Assembly: GCA_030998015.1 (NCBI GenBank)
Contig: JARWMV010000243.1
Coordinates: forward strand, 992,001-1,056,000
Direction of reading: 5' to 3'
DNA from: Ceratorhiza oryzae-sativae
Lineage: Eukaryota; Basidiomycota; Agaricomycetes; Cantharellales; Ceratobasidiaceae
DNA length: 64,000 nt
Shown: positions 12,797 to 24,567 of the stretch, piece after piece
Layout of the letters: each line of letters starts with the position of its first letter
How positions within the stretch are numbered: the stretch's first letter is position 1
Translations under genes and position numbers: made by a program
The notes under the pieces: model-generated
Databases searched by the model: none
What the model was told of the DNA's origin: nothing
What the model saw: the letters and a program-made list of their open reading frames with translations, nothing else

Positions 12797-15456
12797 ATGG
12801 ATATGGATACTTGTCCCCCCGAAGTAGATGTCATTTTTGTGGGAGGCAAGAGCGTAATCAAGTCCATTCGAACAGTTCTCTAATTTGTTCCGGTCTGTAG
12901 GAGGAACAGCTGGTTAGTTTTATCCACGAAGATGTGCTCGCCGTATTGAGATGGGTTTCCCAAAAGCATGCGCCGCTGCTGGAAGACTCGCCGCCGCAAA
13001 CCCCGAACTCGAAATCCTCTTGGTGGAGCAAGGCCCTAATAACCTAAACAATCCTGCGATCATTACCCCTGCATTAGTGCTCGCGAATCTTGCACCAGAT
13101 AGCAAAAACACGTGAGCGTTGTAGCGGTTTAGGCAAGAAAGCGTGGCATATGACATTTTTCAGATTATTTTGGCAAGGGAACAAGAGCGCCGCGATCAAC
13201 GGGCGTAGTCCTATTGTGGCCTCAGGTGGAGTCTTGGGGGGAGGGTCAAGGTGAATCAGTCTGAAACGTGGGTCATACCTAGATTCTCAAGTATTTTGTG
13301 ACCAGCATCAATTTCGCAACGTGAGTGCCTTGTAACCTCCCTAGGCAAAAATTATTTTACTAATATTCCTTGATTCAGGTACGCACGGCCATCTCTGTCG
13401 TGAGTAATTAATACATCCCAAAATACGGCAGTTTTGTTGACCGACCGCAGTGACTTTGACGATTGGAATACTCCAGGATGGACATCAAAAGATTTAATAC
13501 CCATATTGAAAAAGGTATTCTGAACACCCACCTGGTTGTTCGTAATGCTCACAAATTCACTCTCGCAGATTGAAACCTACTGCTTAAATGCGGATCTTGA
13601 AACCCATGGGTACAATGGCCCTGTCCATGTGGGTACACCTGTTCACCTGTCGGAGCAAGTTGCCGAGTTCTGCGTCAACTGCAGGTGTCATACTCGAATT
13701 ATTACGCTTCTGTTGCTCAAGAATTCTTGGACATAAGCGTTCGCAAGGGCGTTCCGCTAGTAGACGACATGTGGGACCTAAAGACCGGACATGGCTGTCA
13801 AGTATGTCGCTGAGTCTACGCAGCACGCTAAAGATATCCTAACAGCCAAGAAGCGCTTGGCGAAATTTATTCATCCCATCGTACGCGATTTAATTGCCCT
13901 GATTATTCGAGTGTTAATTTCTTTGCATAGACTAGTCACAGACAAGATGCTGCACATTGCTACGTTCATCCCCAAATAAACAACAAATCCCTCCATGTCC
14001 TCACGATGACCCAAGTTGTTCGAGTTCTTTTTGATGGCGTCAAGGCAACAGGAGTGCAGGTTGTATCCAATAAGAACCAAGATTCAGGCGTTGATCAAAC
14101 ACCCCGGACCATCACGGCTCGCAAGCTGGTAGTCATATCAGCAGGGGCCATAGGGTCCCCGATGATCTTGCAACGTAGTGGCATTGGCTGTGGTGGACGG
14201 CTTGGCAACCTTGGAATACCGACCATCTCCGACTTGCCCGATGTAGGCCGCCACTATGAAGACCACAGCTCTCTGATCGCAGTGTTCCACGTTCCTGATG
14301 ACGCCGAGACGCTAGACTGTATTATTGACCAAGTTCCAGGATTTATGGACAAACATCTCGTGGAGTTTGCCAAGGGTAGAGGATTTCTCACCACGAATGG
14401 GTGCGATGCTGGGTGTAAATTGCGCCCTACACCTGAAGAGTTGAAAGATATGGGGCCAGAGTTTCAGGATGTATTCAAGCGACGGTTTGAACAGGCACCT
14501 GACAAGGTATTGCCTTTTTTTTATACAACGCGTCACAGCTATCGATGGTTTATTCCCTAGCCTGTCCTACTCCAAACCTTGTTCAACGGCTACCTTGGGT
14601 AGGCCTTGTAGCCAAACAAATCGGAGGTGTTACTCACGTTTACGTCAGCCCACGCTCAATGGTCCCGGATGGGAAGCGGTTTATGATGATAGGTAATATA
14701 CAAACGTATGTGAGTATAATAGAGACAATATTCCAAAGGGAACGAAAGCTAATCTCGTTTGCTTGTTTCAGCCTATTTCACGGGGTCACGTTTACATCAC
14801 GTCAACTGATCCATACGCGCCTCCCGACTTTGATACTGGATTCCTCAATGAGCAGGCGGATATTGATGTCTTGGTCTGGGGCTATAAGAAATCCCGGTAC
14901 ACTGTTCTCCTTATTATAGCGGCGGCCTGCTAATCGAAACCAGCGAGATAGCACGACGAATGCCGAGCTTCAGAGGTGAATACGCTGGGTTGCATCCTAG
15001 ATTCCCAAATGGTAGTTCCGCTGGTTGCGTGCGACTCAATGAGCCACCTCCTGATAACATGGAGGATTTGACCTATTCCCACGAAGATAGCATGGCCATC
15101 GAAGCTTTTGTCCGGGAGACAGCTAGTACAACCTGGCATTCGGTTGGTGCAGTATCGAATATTCTTTTGATAATAATTTGATTCATTTGCCTACAGATTG
15201 GAACTGTTCCCATGAGGCCCAAAGAACAAGGTGGATGCGTCGATGCACGACTTGATGTTTATGGCGCTATCAATTTGAAGGTAGCGGGTGAGTGCAGAAC
15301 AAGTGTCGCTATCCACAATGTTGAACGTTCCCGCGATGTGCAGACCTCTCCGTATTGCCGAACAACGTCGGGGCGAACACCAATTTGACTGCGCTCCTCA
15401 TCGGGGAGAAGGCAGCCATCATAATCGCTGAGGATTTGGGATTAAATGTACCATAA
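12797..15456 (+). CDS. Alcohol-oxidase-like GMC oxidoreductase (FAD-dependent), multi-micro-exon gene
   Basis: GMC alcohol oxidases oxidise short or aryl alcohols and release H2O2. At first sight this looks like scattered remnants, but it splices into one frame. MDMDTCPPEVDVIFVGG, a 12-nt exon (12901-12912) and CAAAGRLAAANPELEILLVE form the FAD-binding Rossmann motif VGGGTAACAAAGRL. Then come ASGGVLGGGS, a 15-nt exon (13306-13320, SINFA), a 21-nt exon (13379-13399), SDFDDWNTPGW, and QDAAHCYVHP. The block VVRVLFDGVKATGV through ISAGAIGSPMILQRSGIG is in one long exon. C-terminal segments include YKKSREIARRMPSFRGEYAG, TWHSIGTVPMRP (catalytic His) and LPNNVGANTNLTALLIGEKA (catalytic Asn region). 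The first intron appears to be GC-AG (12846-12900). The stop TAA is at 15454. The exon between 13800 and 13930 is the least certain. Confidence 0.8.
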
Positions 15457-16706
15457 CTATTGTTTTGCGGGTTGTGCTACCTTTGAAACATTCTTCCCTG
15501 GAAAGTACTACGTGTATGTTGACTTACGATGTAGAGATGGTATACTGGGTGTGTAAACGACATTGATACATGGCCATACCTCCGCCCAAATGATTGAACA
15601 GTCCAGGTTATAGCAGTCTGGGAACCCAGGAGGAGGCCCTGACGGGAGGTATAAAACTTTCCCTTATCTCTTGTACTTTTGTCTTTCACACATATATCTA
15701 TGCCTTGCCCTGCCGGCGCTTATGTCTCCAAGGCGTCTCAGGAGATGACAGTGCGGCGCAGTGGCGACCTAACACGCATATATACACGTGTACATACCGA
15801 AATGAGAACTTTAAACGATATTTTATGTGATAAAGAGGTTTCCGTAGGCCAAACTGGATGTTATGGGATACCTGGAATTGAGCGACAGGGCGGACCAGGG
15901 TGCCGAGACACGAACAAACTCGCAGGTTGGGGGGGGGGCAAAGAGACGACGGTGGTGAGAACGATGAGGGATGGTGGGTGGGAACGAAAGAAAGATGGAC
16001 GAATGAAAGGCGGATGAAAGACACAACAGCCATAATCAGGGTATTGGGAGATGACGGCCCTGGTTCTTGTGCAAACCCTTGGGCTTGGCACCATGGCCGA
16101 ACCAACCAAGTAGGCTCAAGTGGGTGGCCAAACTATCCCAGCTCTACGACGTGTTGAGTTGACTGGTTGTGAGTAGCATCCAGGACAACGCTGGGTGGGT
16201 GGGGAAATGAGGACAAAGGGGGAACGCAAGGAGGGGGATATAGTGTCTGAGTGTGGGTGTATGCAGGCTCGATGTGTTGAGTACGGGGGTGAGAGTTGCA
16301 GAGAGAGGGGGAGGGAGAGATAAGAGGCGGTGCGTAGCACCTGCATATATGTGTGCGCATACACATCTGGGAAGCTAAGTATTCGTCTGCAGCTTGCGCA
16401 GGCTACGGCGCAGATCGACACATATAGTTATATTCATACAAATGAAGTGAATCTTATATCTCAATAGTTATACTTCTACTCAAAACCCGCCTAGATAATG
16501 TTGTATCGACTCCTTGGCATTTAATTATTGATCGGCTTCAACTTTTGCAGGTTTGTGCAAGCCGGAGCCGATCGAACCCACATGGCATGAGTCACCTCGG
16601 TGTTGATTAGCCAATAGAACGCCGGTGGCAGTACCAGGGTCAAGCTAAGCCTAGGGAGGGGCGCAGTCCCCCCCGTCTTCAGATACCGCCAGGGTCTGAG
16701 CAAGCA
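15457..16706. other. Intergenic with one TATA/CT-rich promoter-like site
   Basis: TATAAAA at 15650-15656 is followed by a long pyrimidine-rich run to an ATG at 15699-15701, a promoter-like layout. The reading frame that follows (MPCPAGAYVSKAS..) has no recognisable motif, so I do not call a gene. GATCGGCT (about 16530) is repeated inverted as AGCCGATC (about 16566), which could form a hairpin. Confidence 0.35.
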
Positions 16707-17384
16707 ATGGCGTCAGACTCGCGCTGTAGCCCAGAGTTACCACAACCCTACGCACGGTCCTCAACGCCCTTCAAAATCGAATACCACACTTCCCCATACT
16801 CAGATACCCATACCATAATGCGTTGGCCAAACTCTTCGTCGTATGTCTGCTAATGTGTACAGCAGAGATCTCGGCTACGTAGACTCGTACCACGCCTCTA
16901 CGTGGCTGGGCTCTGGACTCGCGATTTTCTTTGGGCTAGTATCTCGGCTCACCCTCTGCTTCACAGCGCAAGCTCACCATATTGCGTCTCTAAGCTGACA
17001 GAGCTCCCTACGTCCGACGATGCATGCACAGACGACTTTGGCAAACTTGCCGATGTTTTCTCGAAAGGATTAAGTGCAGTCTCAACAGACGAAGCAACCT
17101 TTCAATTTGCCGAACCCTTGATTGTGAGTTTAGTTTTAAGGCATTACTTTGGATATCGACCAACTCTCTGAAAGATCACTCAGGACTATAAAGATAACAG
17201 ATGGGATCCCAGTGAACCCGCTAGCAAGAATAATAACATGTTCATTCCATGCACGGAGTTTGATCGACGCAATGCCAAGATTTTTGGCTGTATGTTTAGT
17301 GGGGATGAACAGCCAACTCTGGCCCACAATATTGATAGAATAAGCATTGTGCGTGGCGGGGCCGCAGTCGTTGTACCGCTCTAA
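16707..17384 (+). CDS. Hypothetical protein, three-exon model
   Basis: No family recognised. ATG 16707 (MASDSRCSPELPQPYARSST) splices in phase across a gtatgt..tag intron to LVPRLYVAGLWTRDFLWAS. It continues to TDEATFQFAEPLI, then across gtgagt..cag (ending about 17183) to DYKDNRWDPSEPASKNNN, MFIPCTEFDRRNAKIFGCMF and a stop at 17384. The in-phase junctions support real coding, but the last exon could be spliced further downstream. Confidence 0.35.
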
Positions 17385-17639
17385 CACTACAGGATCAAGT
17401 TTAAACGCTTTGAAAACGCAGCTCAGTGTTCGGGCGCCCTCTTCGCTTACCGTGAGCCAATATTTCATGCGCTGGTAGTAGACTGATGGTGCTTTATGGG
17501 GCAGTTTCAGGGCATGGTATCATCATGGATGGATTTCCCTATTGTTTGTGCTGAATTAGTCTCCTGATGCCACAGCTTATTGACCAATCCCCTCAGACCT
17601 TACACTGCAGAATACAGTTCAGGAGAGCGAAGTAAAGGA

Positions 17640-18520
17640 AGGGCTAGGTCCAAAGGTGCGCAATTGTTACTCGTTAACCAAGACGGTTTTGCTTATGCGT
17701 AAACTAGGATGTCAAAGAACTACTGCGCTTGACCAATTCGCTCTCATTGAGGATCGTACGTTGCCCTCCTTGCCCTAGGACTATCACTAATCTTTGAGCC
17801 TCTCAGTTTGTTACCGACGTGAGCTGAACACGCACGTCTGAAACACTACGCCGCTCACGTTTCATTTAGTTTTGCCAATCGGGAAATTTCTTCTGTAAGC
17901 TTGTGCAATACGATTGATAGATATATTTTAGTTAAACATCGTTTGGTAGCCCTCAAGTTCGTTCTTGACATCGACGGCGATGGAGCAGAGTGGCAACAAA
18001 ATCCGGATTGGTCAGGGGATGAGCATTGTGCCCCTATCGTAAGCAACCGCCCATCTTAAACCCATAAATGGTTAACTCTGTGTCAATCGGTTTAGGTTCA
18101 CTTTCTGGAACTCGAAGAGATGAAAATGCTTGGTGCAACGCAGCAGTTGGGAGCTTTATGACCAGGGTAAGAGCTCCCAAGATTCATATCGAGGTCCGCT
18201 GAATGGCCTTTGTTCAGGCATTGGCAGACTGTGTTACCACGGAAATGTCTCTTCCGGAGATACTACGTAACGTAAGGTTTGTGGCAACTTGTTTTCCTCT
18301 GGCATTTTCGTGTCCACTGGTCTATTGCAACACAGATGTAGCGTATCCAAGTACCTCGAAGAAGATAAAAATAGGAATCCTAAAAACGTGCCAAAGGAAG
18401 CAACGCAGACGCCCCAGGTATGCTAATCATCTCGTCAAAGGGCTTATCTATGAGGTTCATTCATATTTTTACAGTTTTATTCATCAGTTGCATTGGTACG
18501 TTTGCCTTGTCTGATGGATC
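17640..18520 (+). other. Coding-like fragments of unknown gene
   Basis: Plus-strand stretches such as HRLVALKFVLDIDGDGAEW with NPDWSGDEHCAPI (about 17935-18040), VHFLELEEMKMLGATQQLG (about 18095-18155) and LADCVTTEMSLPEILRNV (about 18220-18275) look coding and are separated by plausible introns. I could not chain them with certainty to the model ending at 17384, nor assign a family. They may be further exons of that gene or a decayed neighbour. Confidence 0.25.
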
Positions 18521-20148
18521 CATAGTTTTGATTTGTCTCGTTTTCGGCTCAGCCACTAGGTGACAAGAGATCTTTGGTAGCAGTTTTGGTTAGTTTAATT
18601 CAAGCGCATTATAGATGACCTTGGTGATATTACTATTACCAATCATCTAGCGAAGTAGATATTTTAGATAGATGTATGTACAATGCGTCGTATATAACCA
18701 CTTGCAAGTTTCCAGCAGTCGGGAATACTTTGCCTGCTCAACAAACCAGTTGTCGATGTGAAAAGTAAAAATGAGACCAGTGAAGGACTCGAACTTGGGT
18801 ACTATCTGGCTCAACATATTGATCCCATCTTCTCCGCTCGGGAGTTACAGCCTGGACCGTTGCACCATCAAGCCCTGATACCACACCACCTTGGCTGGTA
18901 TAGTTCACGCTCCGATCTATTTTGGACCTTGTAGAAAATCAGTTCGGCCCAAATATGAAGAAAATCTATGGTTTGTCCCAAATATCAATGAAACGCTGCT
19001 CTGCGGCGCCGTCTATTTGTCTCGTATTTGCGTCCAAGCACTAGACAAACCTCCTCCAAGGAAGAGAGTTGGGTTAAACTATTCCTTACTCTATCACTGT
19101 TTACGCTTGACCAAGGTGGCAACTTGGATCGAGGGGCTTATGCACGAGCCGCGGTTGTTCAAGTGGCTAGATTCCGACAATCCTTTCCAAGCTTAGGCGA
19201 GAACTGAAAACCAAGTTCGGGGCGCGCGAGATCGACTGGCGTCTACAGAAACCATTCGCAATGATGCTACCGAGACGAGAGACCGCAAGGTAACATGAAG
19301 CTCGGGGCAAACCCCCTGGAGGATTCAACGGCTCGAAACCGGCACGGGGGCTCTGGTTGATCCGAACAACGACCTCAAAACCAAAAAGGAGCACATGATA
19401 ATAGAGTGACCAACCTATAACAGGTGTGTCTCTACGAGCCTGGGCACCAGATTGTGCGGGCGCAGACATTCTGGGATACGGCGCCTGATGACGTTGACTT
19501 CCACAAGCCTGTCGTAAAGCCCCTCCAATCCATATGGATGTGTCTACGCTCGCGCAGAACAAGGCATCGGCACTGCTCACCGTTTTAGGTAGGTGCTTGT
19601 AGGAGTGAGTCATGTCTCCAATACAGTAGGACCAAGGGTGGGATATGTAATTGGGGCTCAGGTCATTATTGATTGACTGGGATTTAACCTTCCGCGGCGG
19701 GCGAAATTAAGGGTAAGAATGTGCTGATCGAGCGAATTCTGATGGGATCGCCGGCTGAGCCCAAATGTGTATCGTTCTAGAATGATCTTGTTCGGCAGTA
19801 CGCTATGCGTGAGGTGCATGCGGTTTGGTACGCCCACAGTGCTTTTAGGCGCGTGTGGCTTGCAGATAGTCACGCATATAGCTATTACTTTTACATCCAA
19901 GATCATTGACATTCCGGCCATGAATACGTTGCACATACATATCATCAGAGCGTAAGAAGATTAAGTACCGAGAGCGTTAGGAGAGGCATAAGACGAAACG
20001 ATGACAAGAGCGGAGAGATACAGTACGACCGAAAAAAAAAGGCTACAAAGTTTGGAATGAGACTATTCAGAAACACCTCGCAAGCACAAAGCCATGGTAT
20101 ACTCGGAATAAAATAAAATAGAATGAAGACGTGGCGCATCAATTGCGT
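18521..20148. other. Intergenic, no gene recognised
   Basis: About 1.6 kb. The only structured signal is a degenerate tRNA-like stretch on the minus strand near 18773-18875, described among rejected items. Open frames here carry no family motifs. Confidence 0.4.
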
Positions 20149-21081
20149 TTACACGTCAGAGACGAGTGTGCCCTTGCGGAGCTTGAGCTTGAGCGCATAG
20201 ACATGCGGCCACATCTCCTTGTCGGCTACCCGTCGCTTGGCCAGCGCCTCGTCACGGCCAAGACACACGAAGAGTGTCTTTTCACCGAGCCAGTCGACGG
20301 TGAGGATACCACGGCGATCGTCGCCGTTCCGCGAGATGCGCTCACGGTAGGCGTGGTACAGGCGCGCGCGGTCCTCGTCAGTCGGTAGGAGCCAGATCAT
20401 CGATTCTTCGACCGGGGTGTGGAGCACGTCGTGGATTGCGTGGAGGATATCTCGGATGGTCACGCCAGCGGCTCCGGGCTGGGCATGGACAGGGACCAGC
20501 CATGGGAGCGCATCGTTGCAGGCAATGAGCATGAATGGGACGGGTGGGGACGTGGCGTAGGCGACCGAGACAGGAAGCTGGGACAGGTACTCGGGTTCAT
20601 GGCCGGAGAGGACGACAGCCTCAGTAGGCGCGTCACGCACGTCCCATTGAAGGTGCAGCGCCGAGGGAGATTCAGGCGTGCGCAGGATCGACTGTGCCTT
20701 GAGTAGGGGGTGGAGTTGGGATTGGCCAGGACGGGGGGACTTGAGAGAAGAGGAGGTGGGGGAGGAGTGGTGCATCCCAGAGTCCGTTGGTGGGACATAT
20801 CCGCGCTGCGACGGCGAAGTTGCGTGCTCCGCGTGCGAGCCTGAAGGAGTGCGGGGTGAGGGCTGCTGCTGTTGCGGCTGGGCGGGGTTATAATGCGGCC
20901 AGAGCGTCGAGGACGTAGTCGGGGTGGGTGGCTGCGAGGCGTGTCCCGACCGAGAGCGAGAGTGAGAGCGGGTGCGAGGACGAGTTGCCGGAGGGGCAAT
21001 CGACGTAGGCCAGCATTGGCAAGGAGTCTTGTTGCATTGGCAGAAGAGAGACCGTTGGCGAGAGGGCGAGGTCATGCGCAA
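20149..21081 (-). CDS. DUF6699 domain-containing protein
   Basis: A 310-residue single-exon protein. The first half is low-complexity (Ser/Pro/Gln-rich, Arg-Ser repeats). The second half fits the agaricomycete DUF6699 pattern: LHPLLKAQSILRTPESPSAL, LHLQWDVRDAP, LPWLVPVHAQPGAAGVTIRD, ILHAIHDVLHTPVEES, then ILTVDWLGEKTLFVCLGRD. The function of DUF6699 is unknown. A second copy lies 0.9 kb upstream on the same strand and shares the GEKTLFVC.GRDEALA block. Confidence 0.75.
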   Translation of the reverse strand: MRMTSPSRQRSLFCQCNKTPCQCWPTSIAPPATRPRTRSHSRSRSGHASQPPTPTTSSTLWPHYNPAQPQQQQPSPRTPSGSHAEHATSPSQRGYVPPTDSGMHHSSPTSSSLKSPRPGQSQLHPLLKAQSILRTPESPSALHLQWDVRDAPTEAVVLSGHEPEYLSQLPVSVAYATSPPVPFMLIACNDALPWLVPVHAQPGAAGVTIRDILHAIHDVLHTPVEESMIWLLPTDEDRARLYHAYRERISRNGDDRRGILTVDWLGEKTLFVCLGRDEALAKRRVADKEMWPHVYALKLKLRKGTLVSDV

Positions 21082-21978
21082 TGAAGACTGCAGGTTGAGC
21101 GTTGGGTTGTGCGGTTGAGCTGAATGCGGGAGATACTGGGATGAGAGAGAGTCGGGATGCGCAACGCGGCCGGTTATATACTGTCGGTCACCGCCCCAGG
21201 GAACGCCGGGGAGCGGGAGTCAAAAAACGTTTCGCAACAGTGCCGCGACGTCACACACACGGCCAAACTCGCGCTCGGGCGCAAGACCCTGCGAGGCAGT
21301 GACTCGGTTGATGGCACCAGACCGAGCGACCCTGTGCACATCGCCACAGACCCCGGATCTAGTTTAATTGTGCCCTGGAAGGACCCTGTCACATTCCCGA
21401 ACTGCCCAAATCAGGCAGGGCGGTGCAGCGGGCAATATTTGGCTGGCGACGGGCAATGCGCCTCTGCATGTTCCGTTCCCCCCGCTTGCGTTGCTGCGCT
21501 CTAGGCGCTGGCACTGCCGCGCAGATCATCCTTCTACTTTGGATATGATCTGACCCCCCAACGCCCTCGAACATTCGCACGTCATCCCCGGGTCATATCG
21601 CAGAAGACAAAATTTTGTGTGGGTGTGCAACCGACTTCGAGACATGGTCCTAACTGGCATTCTTTGGGCGCTTGTGTCTCGTCGTTCCTGCCCACGATTG
21701 ATCTGGAACTTGACAGAACAATCTTATTTATTTCCATAATTTACAACTTCTCACTGTTCCAAAACAAAGGAGCACAAGACCTGAACCGCCCACACACGAT
21801 ATCGCACAAGAAAACACACAATCGCACAGGTTCACAAACACGCAGATTATCCAGCCAGTATCATATTACAACGATCCAGGGGGGGCAGTTTGCCCCAATA
21901 CCCCCCGCTCTACAACCCCCTCTGCCCTCGCCTTGACGTGCTAAGCTTCGACTCGCCGCTGATTCCTCTTGGAAAGGG

Positions 21979-22962
21979 TCAGCACAAACACCTCACTCCA
22001 CAACTCCTCGCGAAAAGGTAGCCGACGCGCGCGAGCGCTTCGTCCCGCCCAATACACACAAACAACGTCTTTTCGCCGAGTCTATCGATACGCCGATCTA
22101 CCTCCAGGGCATTGTATATCCCCCGAACGACATCAAGGACCGTACAGCCGATTTCAGGGTTCCGAGCATAGACGGGAATCAGATACGGGAACAAGTCGTG
22201 GTCTCGGCAGATGATCAGCATACGCGGGAGAGGGGGGGTCGTGGCGGGCTCTTGTGCAAGCGGGTGAGATGCAAGCGGCTCAGAACTCGTACCTGTCATT
22301 GAGCCAATTCCAGTGCCAGTACCTGTAGGAGAGTGAATGGTGGATTGACCGTTGTTCAGCCGAGCGCTCAATTCTGACACAATGTCGAGATCTGTCCGAG
22401 GTTGTGTGTTTGAGCGCGGTCGGCCCTGATTGACAGCCGTGATCGCTGATGGAGTGCCTGTGTTATTCCGGTGGTTGTTGCGCATGGGAGGAGACGGGAA
22501 ATCTGGGCTGAAACGAACGTCCCAGGCAAGGCGCATACTTGAACGAGCACGCAGAATGGACCGAACAGCGAGGATTGGGTGGATTGTCGTAGGCGGAGGC
22601 GGAGGCGGAGGATGGTTGAATGCTATATGGCGAACCCATTAGAATTAACTCTCATACCATACAGTCGAGGTGCACATACCAGGGGGCGCGCTAGGCGAAC
22701 GATGAGCACTATTCCCGGTGTTGGTATCATTTCCAGCGACGCTCGGAGCCACCTTTTCAGTCGTAGCGTCGGCTGAAGCTGGGACATAGTGTCGCCACGT
22801 TGGGGATTCTTGAATTTCGGTCACATCGTCCCCTGTAGAGATGGACACCCTCCGCTGGAGCTGCAGCTGAGGGGGGCGAAACGGTTGAGGGTGATGAATC
22901 TCGGGACTGTGTGCTCCAGTGGCCATGATGTGAGGGTCGACTGGGTGTGGACGAAGGGACAT
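21979..22962 (-). CDS. DUF6699-like protein, diverged neighbour of the preceding copy
   Basis: ATG 22962 (MSLRPHPVDPHIMATGAHSP). An intron between about 22624 and 22676 joins HRSPSAPP to a proline run encoded by GGC/GGA-type triplets (near 22590-22610) and HPILAVRSILRARSSMRLAW. The domain core is LPRMLIICRDHDLFPYLIPV, IGCTVLDVVRGIYNALEVDR, and RLGEKTLFVCIGRDEALAR. It lacks the middle portion present in the neighbour between the helical block and the GEKTLFVC strand. After DEALAR the protein either ends at 21979 or splices (gtcggc..aag) to RNQRRVEA. It is probably an old tandem duplicate that is shortening. Confidence 0.6.
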
Positions 22963-23031
22963 GATTCGTTTGCTTTGGGAAATGGAAAGGTTTGGTAATA
23001 AAAAGCACTCGAGCAAGCTTGTTCGGGTGAG

Positions 23032-23706
23032 TTACGAGTGTAGAACCTTGGTAAGGCTGTGGACATCCCCCTTTAAGCAGAATCGACGAGCTTCAGTCGG
23101 CAGATGACATAACGGGCTCTCGACTTGAAAGAAAATTAGACTGATGGAGGGTGAATCACTCAGGAGTAGCTCATACCAGTGCAGAGATCCACGCATCCTC
23201 CATTGAGCACACGCGTTGGCTCCAACAGACACAATGAGATAGTGGAGGGGGGCTCGCGCGCCTACTGAATAACGCCTCCAGTTACGAGTGACATGTCCCA
23301 AAAAGGCATGAGTAAGATATGGCTGTGTACAGCCGCTGATCTCCGGCCAGTTGGATAAATCAAGTGCTGTGTTAGGCATGAGCGATATACCAGAAGAGAC
23401 GTACTCTGGCTATCCTTGCGGCCATCCCGAATTGCCCGAGGCCGTATCCGCAGCCGTTTGTACCAGTGTGAGTGATTAAGAAAAATGCGGAGACGGCCTG
23501 AAGGCCGTCGTGGAGACAAAGTAAGCGCTTTGAGCGACAGTTGTGCAGGCCAGCCTGTGGCAGTGGATCATTGAGCTTTCAATAGTACATACGAATGGTA
23601 TATTCCATCGCTGCTCTTGCAGCTTCTCTCCTGCTGGCTTACAGAAAGAGAACGTATCGCCTCGATGTGCGACATATAACTGATTCATCTCGTCGGTGGT
23701 GCCCAT
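23032..23706 (-). CDS. Possible hypothetical gene, poorly defined
   Basis: ATG 23706 opens MGTTDEMNQLYVAHRGDTFS with FCKPAGEKLQEQRWNIPF, followed by a good donor (gtatgt) and acceptor (ccacag). Downstream open stretches in two frames (for example ISGCTQPYLTHAFLGHVTRN) extend to about 23032, but I could not settle one frame or a family. Treat as tentative. Confidence 0.25.
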
Positions 23707-23894
23707 GATAACGGATATGCGTACTGCGGCTCTTGATTAGTCGATACTACCGCTCGGCTCACCCATGTTCGGGCTTGTCTGTCGGTTCGGACCTCAGGTA
23801 AGCGATCCAGATGGCCGATAGAGCTCTCAGGTCAAATCAGGCGTGGATTACTTGCACTGAATAGGATTTGCACAGCAAGACGTGGAACAGGAGT

Positions 23895-24276
23895 TTAATG
23901 TTGGTCCTTGATTCCCAGTTTTCCTTCCTTGAATTCCCGAGCCCACTGTTGGATCGAGCCCAGCCCATGTGCTGTCAGTGGTTGTGCACGGCAGACACCG
24001 CACGAGAGGACGCACCAGCATAGACGGTATCCATTTAACGGGTTCAGCGTGTCGTTGCTGGTGAGATGTCGGAGGTGCGTCAGTACCGGCGAGCAGAAGG
24101 GAGAGGTGAAGGGCAGGGTGGGGCTGGGAACGTACTTCGACACGAGCGCTGTACTGCCATGCTCCATAGACGAGTGCCCCTATACCAGCAGCGCAGATCG
24201 TGGTGTTTGCGACCCAGTTTGTTGGCCGGGTCCACCATCCGCCTATCCGGGGGGAGATCCAGAGTGAGATGGGCAT
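23895..24276 (-). CDS. Small single-pass membrane protein (77 residues), probably mitochondrial
   Basis: Three exons give one short protein. MPISLWISPRIGGWWTRPTN leads into a hydrophobic segment (TTICAAGIGALVYGAWQYSA), then RVEQRHAEPVKWIPSML and finally WAREFKEGKLGIKDQH with stop at 23895. The second intron needs the acceptor ..ccaacag immediately before TGG. The layout of one transmembrane helix near the N-terminus and a charged tail resembles small basidiomycete inner-membrane accessory proteins, but I cannot name it. It is divergent from PEX3, about 290 bp away. Confidence 0.5.
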
Positions 24277-24567
24277 AGCAGCAAGTGAGAGCGGAACTTG
24301 CCCGACGGCGTCCAGACATGCTTTGGGTAAGGGTAGCGTGCTCCTCCGCCCTAACCAAACTTTTCAGCAGGTGATTAGACTTTCGTCAAGTCTAGACTGT
24401 CTACCATTTTTACAATAAAATCGAGTGGTGGTCAACAAGAGGTTACAATTTCACATGATTGGCTGACGTGAGCACGTACGTCTTGCCGGGTAACGCACGC
24501 ATTCCTCCCCGAAACTTCAACCCGCCCGCCACCGTCGGTTTCCCCTCGTAATGCTCTGAGCTTGGCG

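Noticed and set aside
12900..15456. GMC oxidoreductase as a degenerate pseudogene
   Set aside because: The fragments look scattered in six-frame view, but they join in phase with GT/GC-AG introns to give all key motifs and a normal end.
15699..16017. Plus-strand gene behind a TATA/CT-rich promoter-like site
   Set aside because: The reading frame is low-complexity, crosses a G run and shows no conserved motif or introns.
18773..18875. tRNA-like gene on the minus strand with A-box TGGTGCAACGG and B-box-like AGTTCGAGTCC
   Set aside because: The acceptor and T stems do not pair well and no sound anticodon stem forms. At best it is a tRNA relic; tRNAscan-SE would decide.
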